From Chloroflexota bacterium (GTDB taxonomy: Bacteria > Chloroflexota > Anaerolineae > Anaerolineales > Villigracilaceae): a stretch of DNA of 10,000 bases. The stretch is from the NCBI GenBank assembly GCA_020217065.1, contig JAIWOB010000084.1, positions 1-10,000 on the forward strand, given 5' to 3'. Shown here piece after piece: positions 1 to 6,390 of the stretch (the stretch's first letter is position 1; every line of letters starts with the position of its first letter). The notes beneath the pieces were generated by a model. The model was not told the origin of the DNA, did no database searches, and saw only the letters and a program-made list of their open reading frames with translations. The translations under genes were made by a program, and so were the position numbers.

Positions 1-672
1 ATCGGCAAGATTGCAAAGCGTTTTTCTTCCCTGCGCGTCTTTGGCGTAGATTAAATCGGGCAGGTTGTCAATGAGGGTCCTTAACAGATTGCGTTCCAGC
101 GCAAGAGCGCGCTCCGCCTGCCTTTTTTCGGTGACATCGCGCAAGATGAGAAGCCGTTTAGATAGATTATCTCCTTCATGAACGAAAGTCTCGGCGAGAG
201 CGTAAATGGAATTGCGCCAGGTCAGTTCGCCGCGCCCTCCTTTTACAAACGCGCGATAGTCAATTCCGAAAACGTCCGTAAAAGTTCTTCCGATGATTTG
301 CTGAAAAGGGAGGTTCAAACGCTCCGCCGCGACGCGATTACAGCGCGAAATAACGCCGTCAGCGTCCATAATCAACACCAGGTCGGAAAAGGCGTCAAAG
401 GTCATCTCCCATTCCTTTTTGGCTCGGGAAATGGCGGAAAGAAAACCGCGCTGTCGTCCCAGCAGCGCCGCCATTACGCCCAGCACGAGAGGAGCCAGCC
501 CCACAATCCACATCGCCGGCTGCCGGGTGAACGTGTCGGCAAAGGCGCGGAGCGTACAGGAGAGACGGCTGCCGCCGCATTCCAGCAGGAAGGCAAGCGC
601 CGGAAAAATAAACCCGCTAAAAAAGCCGACAAGGGCGTAGAACAGGACGGTCCTATTCCGATACCAGGGCAT
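1..672 (-). CDS. PAS-domain membrane sensor protein, probably a histidine kinase (N-terminal part, runs off left edge)
   Basis: Reading the minus strand from the ATG at 672 gives 224 residues with no stop before the window edge, so the C-terminus is missing. Residues about 10-33 and 54-72 are hydrophobic and look like two membrane segments, with a short Cys-containing loop between them. A first PAS domain spans about residues 88-182: it starts WEMTFDAFSDLVLIMDADG and ends LLILRDVTEKRQAERAL, the typical end of a PAS domain running into a coiled linker. A second PAS begins near residue 200 (LIDNLPDLIYAKDAQGR). GGAGG lies 5 bases before the ATG. Such PAS-PAS proteins usually end in a HisKA/HATPase kinase, but a diguanylate cyclase is also possible and no output domain is visible. 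The ligand is unknown. The gene is divergent from metG, with its own promoter between them. Confidence 0.9.
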   Translation of the reverse strand, partial: MPWYRNRTVLFYALVGFFSGFIFPALAFLLECGGSRLSCTLRAFADTFTRQPAMWIVGLAPLVLGVMAALLGRQRGFLSAISRAKKEWEMTFDAFSDLVLIMDADGVISRCNRVAAERLNLPFQQIIGRTFTDVFGIDYRAFVKGGRGELTWRNSIYALAETFVHEGDNLSKRLLILRDVTEKRQAERALALERNLLRTLIDNLPDLIYAKDAQGRKTLCNLAD

Positions 673-713
673 ATCCGCCTCCGCTTCTGAATTTTAACTT
701 CCGCATAAAGTGT

Positions 714-742
714 AGCATATTAACCGGCTCTTGTCCTTGCAA
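714..742 (-). promoter_or_regulatory. Candidate sigma70-type promoter of the PAS sensor gene
   Basis: On the minus strand, TTGCAA (737-742) and TATGCT (714-719) are separated by exactly 17 bases. The predicted start point is about 35 bases before the sensor's ATG at 672, leaving room for its GGAGG ribosome-binding site. The call rests on sequence match and spacing only. Confidence 0.5.
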
Positions 743-772
743 AGACGTTCGAAGTTCTTCGCAACCTTGCAA
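735..772. promoter_or_regulatory. Divergent control region: two CCTTGCAA copies around a 12-base palindrome
   Basis: CCTTGCAA occurs at 735-742 and again at 765-772, offset by 30 bases. Between them lies a perfect inverted repeat, CGAAG-TT-CTTCG (750-761), centred within about one base of their midpoint. Each TTGCAA core is itself palindromic and forms the -35 of one of two divergent promoter candidates. The arrangement suggests a regulator-binding site controlling both directions. No regulator can be named. Confidence 0.4.
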
Positions 773-795
773 GTTCCGGCGCGGCATAGTAAACT
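767..795 (+). promoter_or_regulatory. Candidate promoter of the metG leader transcript
   Basis: TTGCAA (767-772) and TAAACT (790-795) are spaced by 17 bases, each matching the consensus at four of six positions. The expected start point is about 802-803, which is the A of the leader-peptide ATG or the base before it. The leader ORF would then be translated from a leaderless mRNA, which fits the absence of a Shine-Dalgarno sequence before it. Confidence 0.4.
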
Positions 796-802
796 TTGCG
801 CC

Positions 803-874
803 ATGAAATTCGAGCGCCTCTCGCGGATGCAGATGAAAATGAGCATGCGAAACCGCCGCTGGAAAGCGCGTTAG
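803..874 (+). CDS. Met-rich leader peptide upstream of metG (23 aa)
   Basis: This small ORF runs from ATG at 803 to TAG at 872-874. After the start Met it has Met at residues 9, 11, 13 and 15 (segment MQMKMSM, codons 827-847), so four of seven consecutive residues are Met. The rest is basic (many Arg and Lys). It ends 20 bases before a strong intrinsic terminator, which itself ends 57 bases before the start codon of methionyl-tRNA synthetase. This is the layout of a peptide-leader attenuator: scarce Met-tRNA would stall the ribosome on the Met codons and favour readthrough into metG. There is no Shine-Dalgarno sequence, so translation would have to be leaderless, matching the promoter placement. 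It is not known to me as a described leader peptide. Chance clustering of ATG codons remains possible. Confidence 0.5.
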   Translation: MKFERLSRMQMKMSMRNRRWKAR

Positions 875-889
875 TTCTTCGCGTCTGCG
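828..889 (+). promoter_or_regulatory. Candidate RNA pairing between Met codons and downstream leader (protector stem)
   Basis: TGCAGATG (828-835, spanning Met codons 9-11 of the leader peptide) can pair with CGTCTGCG (882-889) over eight consecutive bases, including two G-U pairs. Separately, AGTTCT (873-878, overlapping the leader stop codon) is exactly complementary to AGAACT (907-912) in the terminator loop, giving a candidate antiterminator contact. A ribosome on the Met codons would block the first pairing but leave 873-878 free; a ribosome at the stop codon would cover 873-878. The pairings are short and were found by eye. Confidence 0.35.
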
Positions 890-894
890 CGGAT

Positions 895-930
895 AACGGG
901 CTGTCCAGAACTGCGGGCAGCCCGTTTTTT
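895..930 (+). terminator. Intrinsic terminator/attenuator in the metG leader
   Basis: Bases 895-906 pair with 915-926 to form a 12-bp stem (one G-U pair, core ACGGGCTG/CAGCCCGT) with an 8-base loop, overlapping a run of six T at 925-930. It lies between the Met-rich leader ORF and metG. No other plus-strand gene precedes it, so it most likely acts as an attenuator for metG. Confidence 0.8.
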
Positions 931-987
931 ATGAAAATTTGGAATTTATGCGGGGAGACTCTCCGCCGCAAAACAGAGGAGAACATC

Positions 988-2790
988 ATGTCGGAAAATA
1001 TTCTCGTCGCCGTCGCCTGGCCCTACGCCAACGCGGAAATTCACGTCGGCAACTTGACCGGCTCCCACTTGCCGGGAGATATTGTCGCGCGTTATCACCG
1101 CTTGAAGGGAAACAAAACTTTGATGATAACCGGCACCGACTCGCATGGCACGCCGGTCACCATGAGCGCGGACAAACTCGGCAAGCCGGTCGAGGAGGTT
1201 TACAAGTTTTACCACGAAGGGTTCATCGAACTGTTTCAAAAGATAGGCATCTCTTACGACCTCTACACCACCACTCATAGCGAAAACCACTTCAAAGTGG
1301 CGCAAAATATGTTCCTTGCCCTGCAAAAGAACGGTTTTCTTTTTACCAAAGTGGAACCGCAATGGTTTTCGCCCGGCCTCAACCGTTTCCTGCCCGACCG
1401 CTACATTGAAGGGACTTGTTATATTTGCGGAAGCGACGGCGCGCGCTCCGACCAGTGCGACGTTTGCGGCAATGTGCTGGACCCCGCCAAACTGGTCAAC
1501 CCGAAGTCGAAGATTGAAGGCGACCGCTCTTCGCCCGAACTGCGCGAGACGGAACATTTCTACATTGACCTTTCGAAACTGGAACCCGACGTGAAGAAGT
1601 ACCTGCAAGACCGCGCCAGTTACATGCGCGATACGGTTTTGGGCGAATCGCTGCGGAAAATTGAAGCGGAGGGGCTGAAGCCCCGCGCCATCACCCGCGA
1701 CCTTGACTGGGGCATTCCAGTCCCTGTTCAAGGCTGGGAGGGAAAATGCCTCTATGTCTGGTTCGAGGCGGTCATCGGCTATCTCTCCGCTCCCATCGAG
1801 TGGGCGCAGATTTCCGGAAACAAGGACGCCTGGCGCGAATGGTGGACCAATCCCGCAGCGAAGCAGTTTCACTTCATCGGCAAGGATAATATTTTCTTCC
1901 ACACCTCGCTTTGGCCCGCCGAATTGATGGGCGTGGGCAGCGCGTTCATGGAACTTTTCGCCGGCGAAGAAATCCCGTTGATTGTCCCCTACGACGTGCC
2001 AGCCAACCAGTTTATGAATCTTGAAGGAAAGAAAATCAGCGGCTCGCGAAACTGGGCGGTATGGGTGCGCGACGCCCTGACTCGTTTTGACCCCGACGCC
2101 ATCCGCTATTATCTGACGGCGAACATGCCCGAAGCCAAGGATAGCGATTGGGATTGGGCGGAATTCGTGGCGCGCAACAACAACGAACTGGTCGCCACCT
2201 GGGGCAACCTCGCTAACCGCGTTCTGTCTTTTAGTTACAAACATTGGGAAGGGCGCGCGCCAAACGTGGATGCGTCCGCATTGCGCGAGGCTGACCTCGA
2301 ATTGCTCAAAACCATCGAAAACGGTTTTAACGTCGTCGGGGCGGAACTCGAAGCCGTGCGTTTGCGTTCGGCGCTCAGCGAAGCGCTGAAACTCGCCACC
2401 GCCGTCAATCAGTATCTCGATGCGCAGTCGCCGTGGAGCGCGGTTAAGACCGACAAGGAATCCGCCGCCAAGACCATCTACACCGCTCTCAAAGCCGTTA
2501 ATTCGCTCAAAGTGATTTTCGCTCCCTTCCTGCCTTTTACATGCGAAAAACTACACAAGTTTTTGGGGTACGAATCGACGCTTTTTGGAGAGCAATACAC
2601 CGAAACGGTCAAAGACGCCCTGGGCGAACATTTGGTTCTGCGCTACCGTCCCCCGGCGCGCAACGAAAACCAATGGAAGGCGGCGGAATTGGAGCCTGGG
2701 CAAAAGTTGAATCAGCCCGCTCCCTTGTTCAGAAAATTGGACCCCAGCGTGGTTGAAGAAGAAAGGGCAAGGCTGGGCGCGCAATCGTAA
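988..2790 (+). CDS. metG: Methionine--tRNA ligase (MetRS)
   Basis: This class I synthetase charges tRNA-Met with methionine, using ATP, in the cytoplasm. The product is 600 residues. The ATP-binding HIGH motif is HVGN (residues 19-22, in YANAEIHVGN). A zinc site, C144-x2-C147-x9-C157-x2-C160, lies in the connective domain, with the same spacing as in E. coli MetRS. The KMSKS loop is KISGS (349-353), followed by the anticodon-binding helical domain (WGNLANRVLSF). The FLPDRYIEGTC and RDLDWGIPVP stretches place it in the subclass also found in actinobacteria, as recalled. There is no C-terminal OB-fold tRNA-binding domain. Start: GAGGAG at 976-981 sits 6 bases before the ATG at 988. In-frame ATGs upstream (796, 931) are rejected because they lie in the leader or directly after the terminator. 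Expression is probably set by the Met-leader attenuator. Confidence 0.97.
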   Translation: MSENILVAVAWPYANAEIHVGNLTGSHLPGDIVARYHRLKGNKTLMITGTDSHGTPVTMSADKLGKPVEEVYKFYHEGFIELFQKIGISYDLYTTTHSENHFKVAQNMFLALQKNGFLFTKVEPQWFSPGLNRFLPDRYIEGTCYICGSDGARSDQCDVCGNVLDPAKLVNPKSKIEGDRSSPELRETEHFYIDLSKLEPDVKKYLQDRASYMRDTVLGESLRKIEAEGLKPRAITRDLDWGIPVPVQGWEGKCLYVWFEAVIGYLSAPIEWAQISGNKDAWREWWTNPAAKQFHFIGKDNIFFHTSLWPAELMGVGSAFMELFAGEEIPLIVPYDVPANQFMNLEGKKISGSRNWAVWVRDALTRFDPDAIRYYLTANMPEAKDSDWDWAEFVARNNNELVATWGNLANRVLSFSYKHWEGRAPNVDASALREADLELLKTIENGFNVVGAELEAVRLRSALSEALKLATAVNQYLDAQSPWSAVKTDKESAAKTIYTALKAVNSLKVIFAPFLPFTCEKLHKFLGYESTLFGEQYTETVKDALGEHLVLRYRPPARNENQWKAAELEPGQKLNQPAPLFRKLDPSVVEEERARLGAQS

Positions 2791-2825
2791 AAGAACGCCG
2801 GCAAGTCCGTTTTATTATACAAAGC

Positions 2826-2859
2826 GTCCCGAAGGTTGCGGCAAACCAACTTTCGGGAC
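2826..2859. terminator. Bidirectional hairpin between convergent metG and symporter genes
   Basis: A 13-bp stem (2826-2838 with 2847-2859, one G-U pair) encloses an 8-base loop, in the 92-base gap between the two convergent stop codons. Neither side carries a clean T-run: the plus side continues TGGAATAAAAC and the minus side GCTTTGTATAATAAAA. Its position and strength suggest a shared terminator. Confidence 0.65.
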
Positions 2860-2882
2860 TGGAATAAAACAATTGAGCGGAT

Positions 2883-4478
2883 TTAGTCAGACGCTGTGGC
2901 TTCAACCGGCTCCTCGTTGAGATAACTCCAGCCGAGGGCGTGTTTCATGTCCACGGGCTTGCCGTAGATGTTCTTTAAGACCTTCGGCGGGTCAATCTTG
3001 CCGGTGGCAAGCGAGACGACCAGGAACGCTACAACCGAGATGAAGAAAGCGGGCGTCGAACCAATGTAGACCGAATCCCAAACCGCGCACTGCACATCCC
3101 CTTCGCAAGCGATGATGGTTTCCTTGTAATAAGACATGGAAAGGAAAATCCAGGAAATGGTGCCGGAGAAAAACGACGTCAGGGCGCCAATGTGATTGGC
3201 TTTTTTCCAATACATGCCAATGACGTAAGGGGCGACCATCCCCACCAAAATACAAGTGTTCGCCAGCACAGCCAGCTGGTAAATGGTTTCCGCCCAGAGC
3301 GCAATCGCCAAGCTCAAAACTCCGCTGACAACCAGCGCGGCGCGGGTCAGGAAAAGTTGAGCATTATCCGAAAGGTCAGGTTTGAAAACTTTGACGATAT
3401 TCTCGGTGAACATGGTCGCGCCAGCCAGCATGGATGAGTCGGAAGTGCTCATCAACGCCGAAGCCAGCGCCGCCACAAAGAGCGCCACCAGGATTGGGTT
3501 GAGATATTTCATCGCCATGGAAATCAGGACGAATTGGGTCTGGTCTTCCGCAATATCGGGACCGATTGCCGAATACGCCGCCATGCCGATAAAAGGCGAA
3601 AGGACGCCGAATGTGATATAGAGAAACGCCGCAAGATAGGTGGATTTAACGGCGACGTTTTCGTTCTTCGCGGCGCAAGTGCGCTGAAGGTAATCCTGGG
3701 CGGGGATGCTGCCCAACCCAATCGCCATCCAAGCGGCGATATAGTAAAACCAACCCATCGTACCCTGATAACCGAAATAGCCTTCTTCAACGGTCGGCGT
3801 CATCGCAAAGGGATAATCGGTATATTGCGCGCCCGCCATGCCAATGAAATTATCGAGACCGCCGACGCCCCAGAGAATGCCGATGAAAATCACCAGCAAG
3901 CCGCCCATGGTCAGGAACATCTGCATGAAGTCGAGGGCGGTGTCAGCCCACAAACCGCCCGCCATGGTGTAGATGGTCACAACGCCCGCCACCATCACCA
4001 TGCCGACGGATAAATCCCAGCCGAGGAGCGCCTGTAAAATTGCGCCGCCCGCCACAATCTGCGCGGCGGTCCATCCAAAGTAACCGATAATTTGAGCAAC
4101 CGACCCCACCACCGACATTGCCGTGCCGTAGCGGTGCTGGAAGAAATCCATGATGGTGACGTATTGGGCGCGCCGCGCCACACGCACAATCAACAAGCCC
4201 GAAAGCACAAGGCACAAGGTGGCGCCAAAGGGGTCGAAAATCACGCCCTGCAAACCGTATTTATAGGCTTCCGAACTCGACCCCATCAGGGTTTCGGCGG
4301 CGAACCAAGTCGCCATAATGGAAGGCGCAGCCATCCAAATCGGCAAGCGGCGCCCCGCCAGCACATAGTCGTTCGTGGTCTCGACCCGTTTTGACGCCCA
4401 GTACCCAATTGCCAGGCGGATAATCAAAATGACGACAATCCCGCCAACGATTAAACCAGAATACTCGTAATTCTGCAT
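2883..4478 (-). CDS. Sodium:solute symporter family (SSS) transporter
   Basis: This 531-residue membrane protein of the SSS family (PutP/SGLT fold) uses the Na+ gradient to import a small solute. The hydrophobic profile fits about 13 membrane helices, starting at residues 8-26. Visible family marks include the loop GRRLP followed by a TWFAAET helix (residues 42-64), GGLWADTALDFMQ (174-186), and the Ser/Thr-rich helix ALMSTSDSS (341-349), which corresponds to the conserved Na+ (Na2) site. The substrate cannot be read from sequence; the neighbours (Lrp regulator, saccharopine-dehydrogenase-family enzyme) point to an amino acid or related amine. AAGGAGG lies 9 bases before the ATG, a strong ribosome-binding site. 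The gene lies 103 bases after the dehydrogenase stop, beyond a terminator hairpin, and I see no convincing promoter of its own, so it may depend on partial readthrough. Confidence 0.93.
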   Translation of the reverse strand: MQNYEYSGLIVGGIVVILIIRLAIGYWASKRVETTNDYVLAGRRLPIWMAAPSIMATWFAAETLMGSSSEAYKYGLQGVIFDPFGATLCLVLSGLLIVRVARRAQYVTIMDFFQHRYGTAMSVVGSVAQIIGYFGWTAAQIVAGGAILQALLGWDLSVGMVMVAGVVTIYTMAGGLWADTALDFMQMFLTMGGLLVIFIGILWGVGGLDNFIGMAGAQYTDYPFAMTPTVEEGYFGYQGTMGWFYYIAAWMAIGLGSIPAQDYLQRTCAAKNENVAVKSTYLAAFLYITFGVLSPFIGMAAYSAIGPDIAEDQTQFVLISMAMKYLNPILVALFVAALASALMSTSDSSMLAGATMFTENIVKVFKPDLSDNAQLFLTRAALVVSGVLSLAIALWAETIYQLAVLANTCILVGMVAPYVIGMYWKKANHIGALTSFFSGTISWIFLSMSYYKETIIACEGDVQCAVWDSVYIGSTPAFFISVVAFLVVSLATGKIDPPKVLKNIYGKPVDMKHALGWSYLNEEPVEATASD

Positions 4479-4531
4479 TTCTCAAAGCCTCCTTGATTGA
4501 TGGATTGGTTTTTCTCAAATTCCTTCAGCGC

Positions 4532-4570
4532 AAAAATGTCGTCCTTTGCGCGCAGATACGCAAAGGACGA
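4532..4570 (-). terminator. Intrinsic terminator after the saccharopine-dehydrogenase-family gene
   Basis: Bases 4539-4550 pair perfectly with 4559-4570 (core CGTCCTTTGCG/CGCAAAGGACG) around an 8-base loop. Reading the minus strand, the stem is followed by CATTTTTG with five T at 4532-4536. It begins 11 bases after the dehydrogenase stop codon and lies 54 bases before the symporter ATG. It probably ends most dehydrogenase transcripts and lowers expression of the symporter. Confidence 0.75.
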
Positions 4571-4581
4571 TAAAACTGCGC

Positions 4582-5784
4582 TTACATTTCCTTGATTCCG
4601 TAAGGGAAGCCGTAATCCGCCATCTTCTCCATGAAGGGGTCGGGCGGGAACGCCTCGGGACCGAGAACTCCCACACCCTTCCAGACGCCGTGTTCCAGCA
4701 AGTCCATGGCGATAACCGCGCCAAAAGCGGTCTGCGCCACCACAGCCTGACAGCCCCAAGTCTTCATGCACTCTTTATTATCCGCAACCTGATAGAGATA
4801 GACCTGGCGTTCCTTGCCGTCTTTCTTTCCTTTAACCCAGGCGCCGGCGCAAGTCTTCCCGCTCATCTTGTCGCCGAGATGGGCGGGGTCGGGCAGGCAA
4901 GCGGCAACTACATCGCGCGGGGCGACCATGACGCCCTTGACGTTGATTTTTTCCTTGTTGTCGAGACCCAGCATGTGCAACGTCTTTAGGACGCCGATGA
5001 ACTGGTCGCCAAGCCCGTACTTGAAGGTAACGCGTTTGGTCTTCACCCAGCGCGGGACCAACAGGACTTCTTCATGTTCCACGTTTACCACTTCGACGGG
5101 ACCAATCTCCGGGAAGTCAAAAACCTCCGGCTCGGAGAAGGGCGCAGTGGTAAACCAGCCTTTGCCTTCCTCCCAAATGACCGGCGGATTAAGGCATTCC
5201 TCAATGGTGGTCCAAATGGAAAAGTTGGGGGCAAATTCATATCCTTCGATGGTGATGTTTGCGCCATCGCGGATGCCAATTTCGTCTATTTCATCAAAGA
5301 GGCGCTCCTGGGCGTAACGGGCAAAGACATCCGCCATGCCAGGCTCGACCCCCATGCCCACCAGCGCAAGCAATTTTTTCTTTTGCCAGTCCTTCGCCTT
5401 TTTGAACTGGTAATCGCCCAGTTTGACGCCGCATTTATTGAAGGGGTCGGATTTGTGGGGCGTGGAAAGGGTCATTGCCATGTCCATGTAGGTCGCCCCA
5501 ACCGCATAAGCGGCGTCGAAAATCTGTTCGTTGAAGACAGGGTCAACCGCGTTCATAATCAGGTCAACCTTGTATTTCTTCGCAAGTTTGACGATGTCCG
5601 ATTTCTTGCTTGCGTCTATGAATTCAACTGGGAATCTTTTATTCTGACGCAGCCTTTTTTGCACCTCCCTGGCGCGCTTGATATTGTAGTCCGCCAGAAC
5701 CATTTGTTCCATCCACGGGCGCGGTTTTGCAATTGTGGCAATTGCCTCGCCAACGCCTCCGACACCGACGAGCAGAACTTTCAT
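4582..5784 (-). CDS. Saccharopine dehydrogenase family oxidoreductase (saccharopine/lysine/carboxynorspermidine dehydrogenase-like)
   Basis: This 400-residue NAD(P)-dependent enzyme belongs to the LYS9-type family (COG1748). It opens with a Rossmann fold: MKVLLVGVGGVG carries the nucleotide-binding GVGGVG at residues 7-12, and the second strand ends LADYN. The central catalytic domain follows (MNAVDP, MGVEPGMADVFARYA), with a conserved C-terminal part (LPDP, WVKGKKDGKER, PPDPFMEKM). From memory, this C-terminal part resembles bacterial carboxynorspermidine dehydrogenase (LPDP, WVQGKKDGKER, DPDPFLE). The substrate is therefore open: saccharopine, lysine or a carboxy-polyamine. Start: an ATG at 5799 adds five residues, but GGAG lies 9 bases before the ATG at 5784 and the Rossmann strand starts there, so I chose 5784. 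However, TTATAA (5806-5811) sits exactly 6 bases before the 5799 ATG, so a leaderless start at 5799 is a real alternative. An Lrp regulator lies upstream and a symporter downstream. Confidence 0.88.
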   Translation of the reverse strand: MKVLLVGVGGVGEAIATIAKPRPWMEQMVLADYNIKRAREVQKRLRQNKRFPVEFIDASKKSDIVKLAKKYKVDLIMNAVDPVFNEQIFDAAYAVGATYMDMAMTLSTPHKSDPFNKCGVKLGDYQFKKAKDWQKKKLLALVGMGVEPGMADVFARYAQERLFDEIDEIGIRDGANITIEGYEFAPNFSIWTTIEECLNPPVIWEEGKGWFTTAPFSEPEVFDFPEIGPVEVVNVEHEEVLLVPRWVKTKRVTFKYGLGDQFIGVLKTLHMLGLDNKEKINVKGVMVAPRDVVAACLPDPAHLGDKMSGKTCAGAWVKGKKDGKERQVYLYQVADNKECMKTWGCQAVVAQTAFGAVIAMDLLEHGVWKGVGVLGPEAFPPDPFMEKMADYGFPYGIKEM

Positions 5785-5847
5785 AATCTTGTACTCCATT
5801 TTGTTTTATAACCCGCCGAACGCGAGTTAGAATGACAATGAAAAGAC

Positions 5848-5883
5848 AAAAAAAACCCTGCCCGCATCGAAAGAACAAGGGTT
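5848..5883 (-). terminator. Intrinsic terminator of the Lrp-family regulator gene
   Basis: On the minus strand, AACCCT (5878-5883) pairs with AGGGTT (5854-5859) across an 18-base loop, followed by a T-run (complement of 5848-5855, eight bases). It starts one base after the regulator's stop codon. The stem is short, but the T-run is long. Confidence 0.6.
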
Positions 5884-5884
5884 T

Positions 5885-6355
5885 CTAAAAGTAAATCTCT
5901 TTTGCAATCTTCAAATGGATAAAAGATTCCGTTTCGCGGATGCCGTCTATTTTCGCAAGTTTTTCGGTCAGGAACTTGAGCAAGTCTTCGTGGTCGCGGC
6001 AAAAGACTTCACAGATAATGTCGTATCGCCCGCTGACCACCACCAGATAAACCACCTCTTCGAGTTTGGAAATTTGCTCGGCGACTTGCAGCATCTTGGA
6101 GGCTTCGGTGTGAACCCCAATCAACGCCATCGTCCGCATCCCCATCATCAGCGGGTTGGTGACCGCCACCACCTTGAGGTAACCAAGTTCCACAAGGCGG
6201 TTATAACGCTGGCGAATCATGCCGGGAGAAACGTTGAGTTTCTCGGCAATTTGAGCGAAAGGCTCCCTGCCGTCTTTATGCAGGGCGTCAATAATGTACT
6301 GGTCAATGCGGTCAAGACGCGAGACGCTCTGACTTGCGCCGATTGCGTTTTCCAT
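5885..6355 (-). CDS. Lrp/AsnC family transcriptional regulator
   Basis: The 156-residue product has the standard length and layout of the feast/famine family. An N-terminal helix-turn-helix spans about residues 14-62 (DRIDQYIIDAL, then EKLNVSPGMIRQRYNRLVELGYL as the recognition region). An alpha/beta RAM (AsnC ligand-binding) domain spans about residues 70-150, including the VVSGRYDIICEV strand typical of the effector-binding dimer interface. Members bind DNA as multimers of dimers and sense amino acids or related metabolites. The adjacent co-directional dehydrogenase and Na+ symporter are its likely targets, together with its own gene. There is no good Shine-Dalgarno before the ATG (AAAGGA is 13 bases away). 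The promoter instead places the transcript start on the ATG itself, so the mRNA is probably leaderless. Confidence 0.95.
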   Translation of the reverse strand: MENAIGASQSVSRLDRIDQYIIDALHKDGREPFAQIAEKLNVSPGMIRQRYNRLVELGYLKVVAVTNPLMMGMRTMALIGVHTEASKMLQVAEQISKLEEVVYLVVVSGRYDIICEVFCRDHEDLLKFLTEKLAKIDGIRETESFIHLKIAKEIYF

Positions 6356-6361
6356 TGTTCT

Positions 6362-6390
6362 ATTTTATTCCTTTTTTGCACAAAAGTCAA
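6362..6390 (-). promoter_or_regulatory. Strong promoter of the Lrp regulator, predicted leaderless start
   Basis: On the minus strand, TTGACT (6385-6390) and TAAAAT (6362-6367) are separated by exactly 17 bases, each matching the sigma70 consensus at five of six positions. Only six bases (AGAACA) separate the -10 element from the ATG at 6355, so normal start-site selection would begin the RNA at the A of the start codon. Confidence 0.75.

Noticed and set aside
178..690. 170-codon open frame on the plus strand at the left edge
   Set aside because: It is antisense to the PAS sensor, whose minus-strand translation has membrane segments, PAS motifs and a good ribosome-binding site; the plus-strand product is low-complexity and basic.
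787..930. T-box riboswitch controlling metG
   Set aside because: AGTA at 788-791 and AGAACTGCGG in the terminator loop faintly recall T-box parts, but no UGGN tRNA-acceptor-binding bulge or stem I architecture can be drawn; the Met-rich ORF explains the region better.
691..930. SAM riboswitch or tRNA gene in the metG leader
   Set aside because: No SAM-riboswitch core motifs and no cloverleaf with a GTTC-type T-arm could be found on either strand.
796..987. N-terminal extension of MetRS from an ATG at 796 or 931
   Set aside because: The extension would be translated through the terminator hairpin and has no ribosome-binding site; the family motif begins right after the ATG at 988, which has GAGGAG 6 bases upstream.
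946..2244. 432-codon open frame on the minus strand opposite metG
   Set aside because: It lies entirely antisense to a clear MetRS, has no recognisable domain, and is the kind of shadow frame expected from GC-rich third positions.
3534..4013. 159-codon plus-strand frame inside the symporter region
   Set aside because: It is antisense to a well-supported membrane transporter, with a His/Arg-rich composition typical of a shadow of hydrophobic codons.
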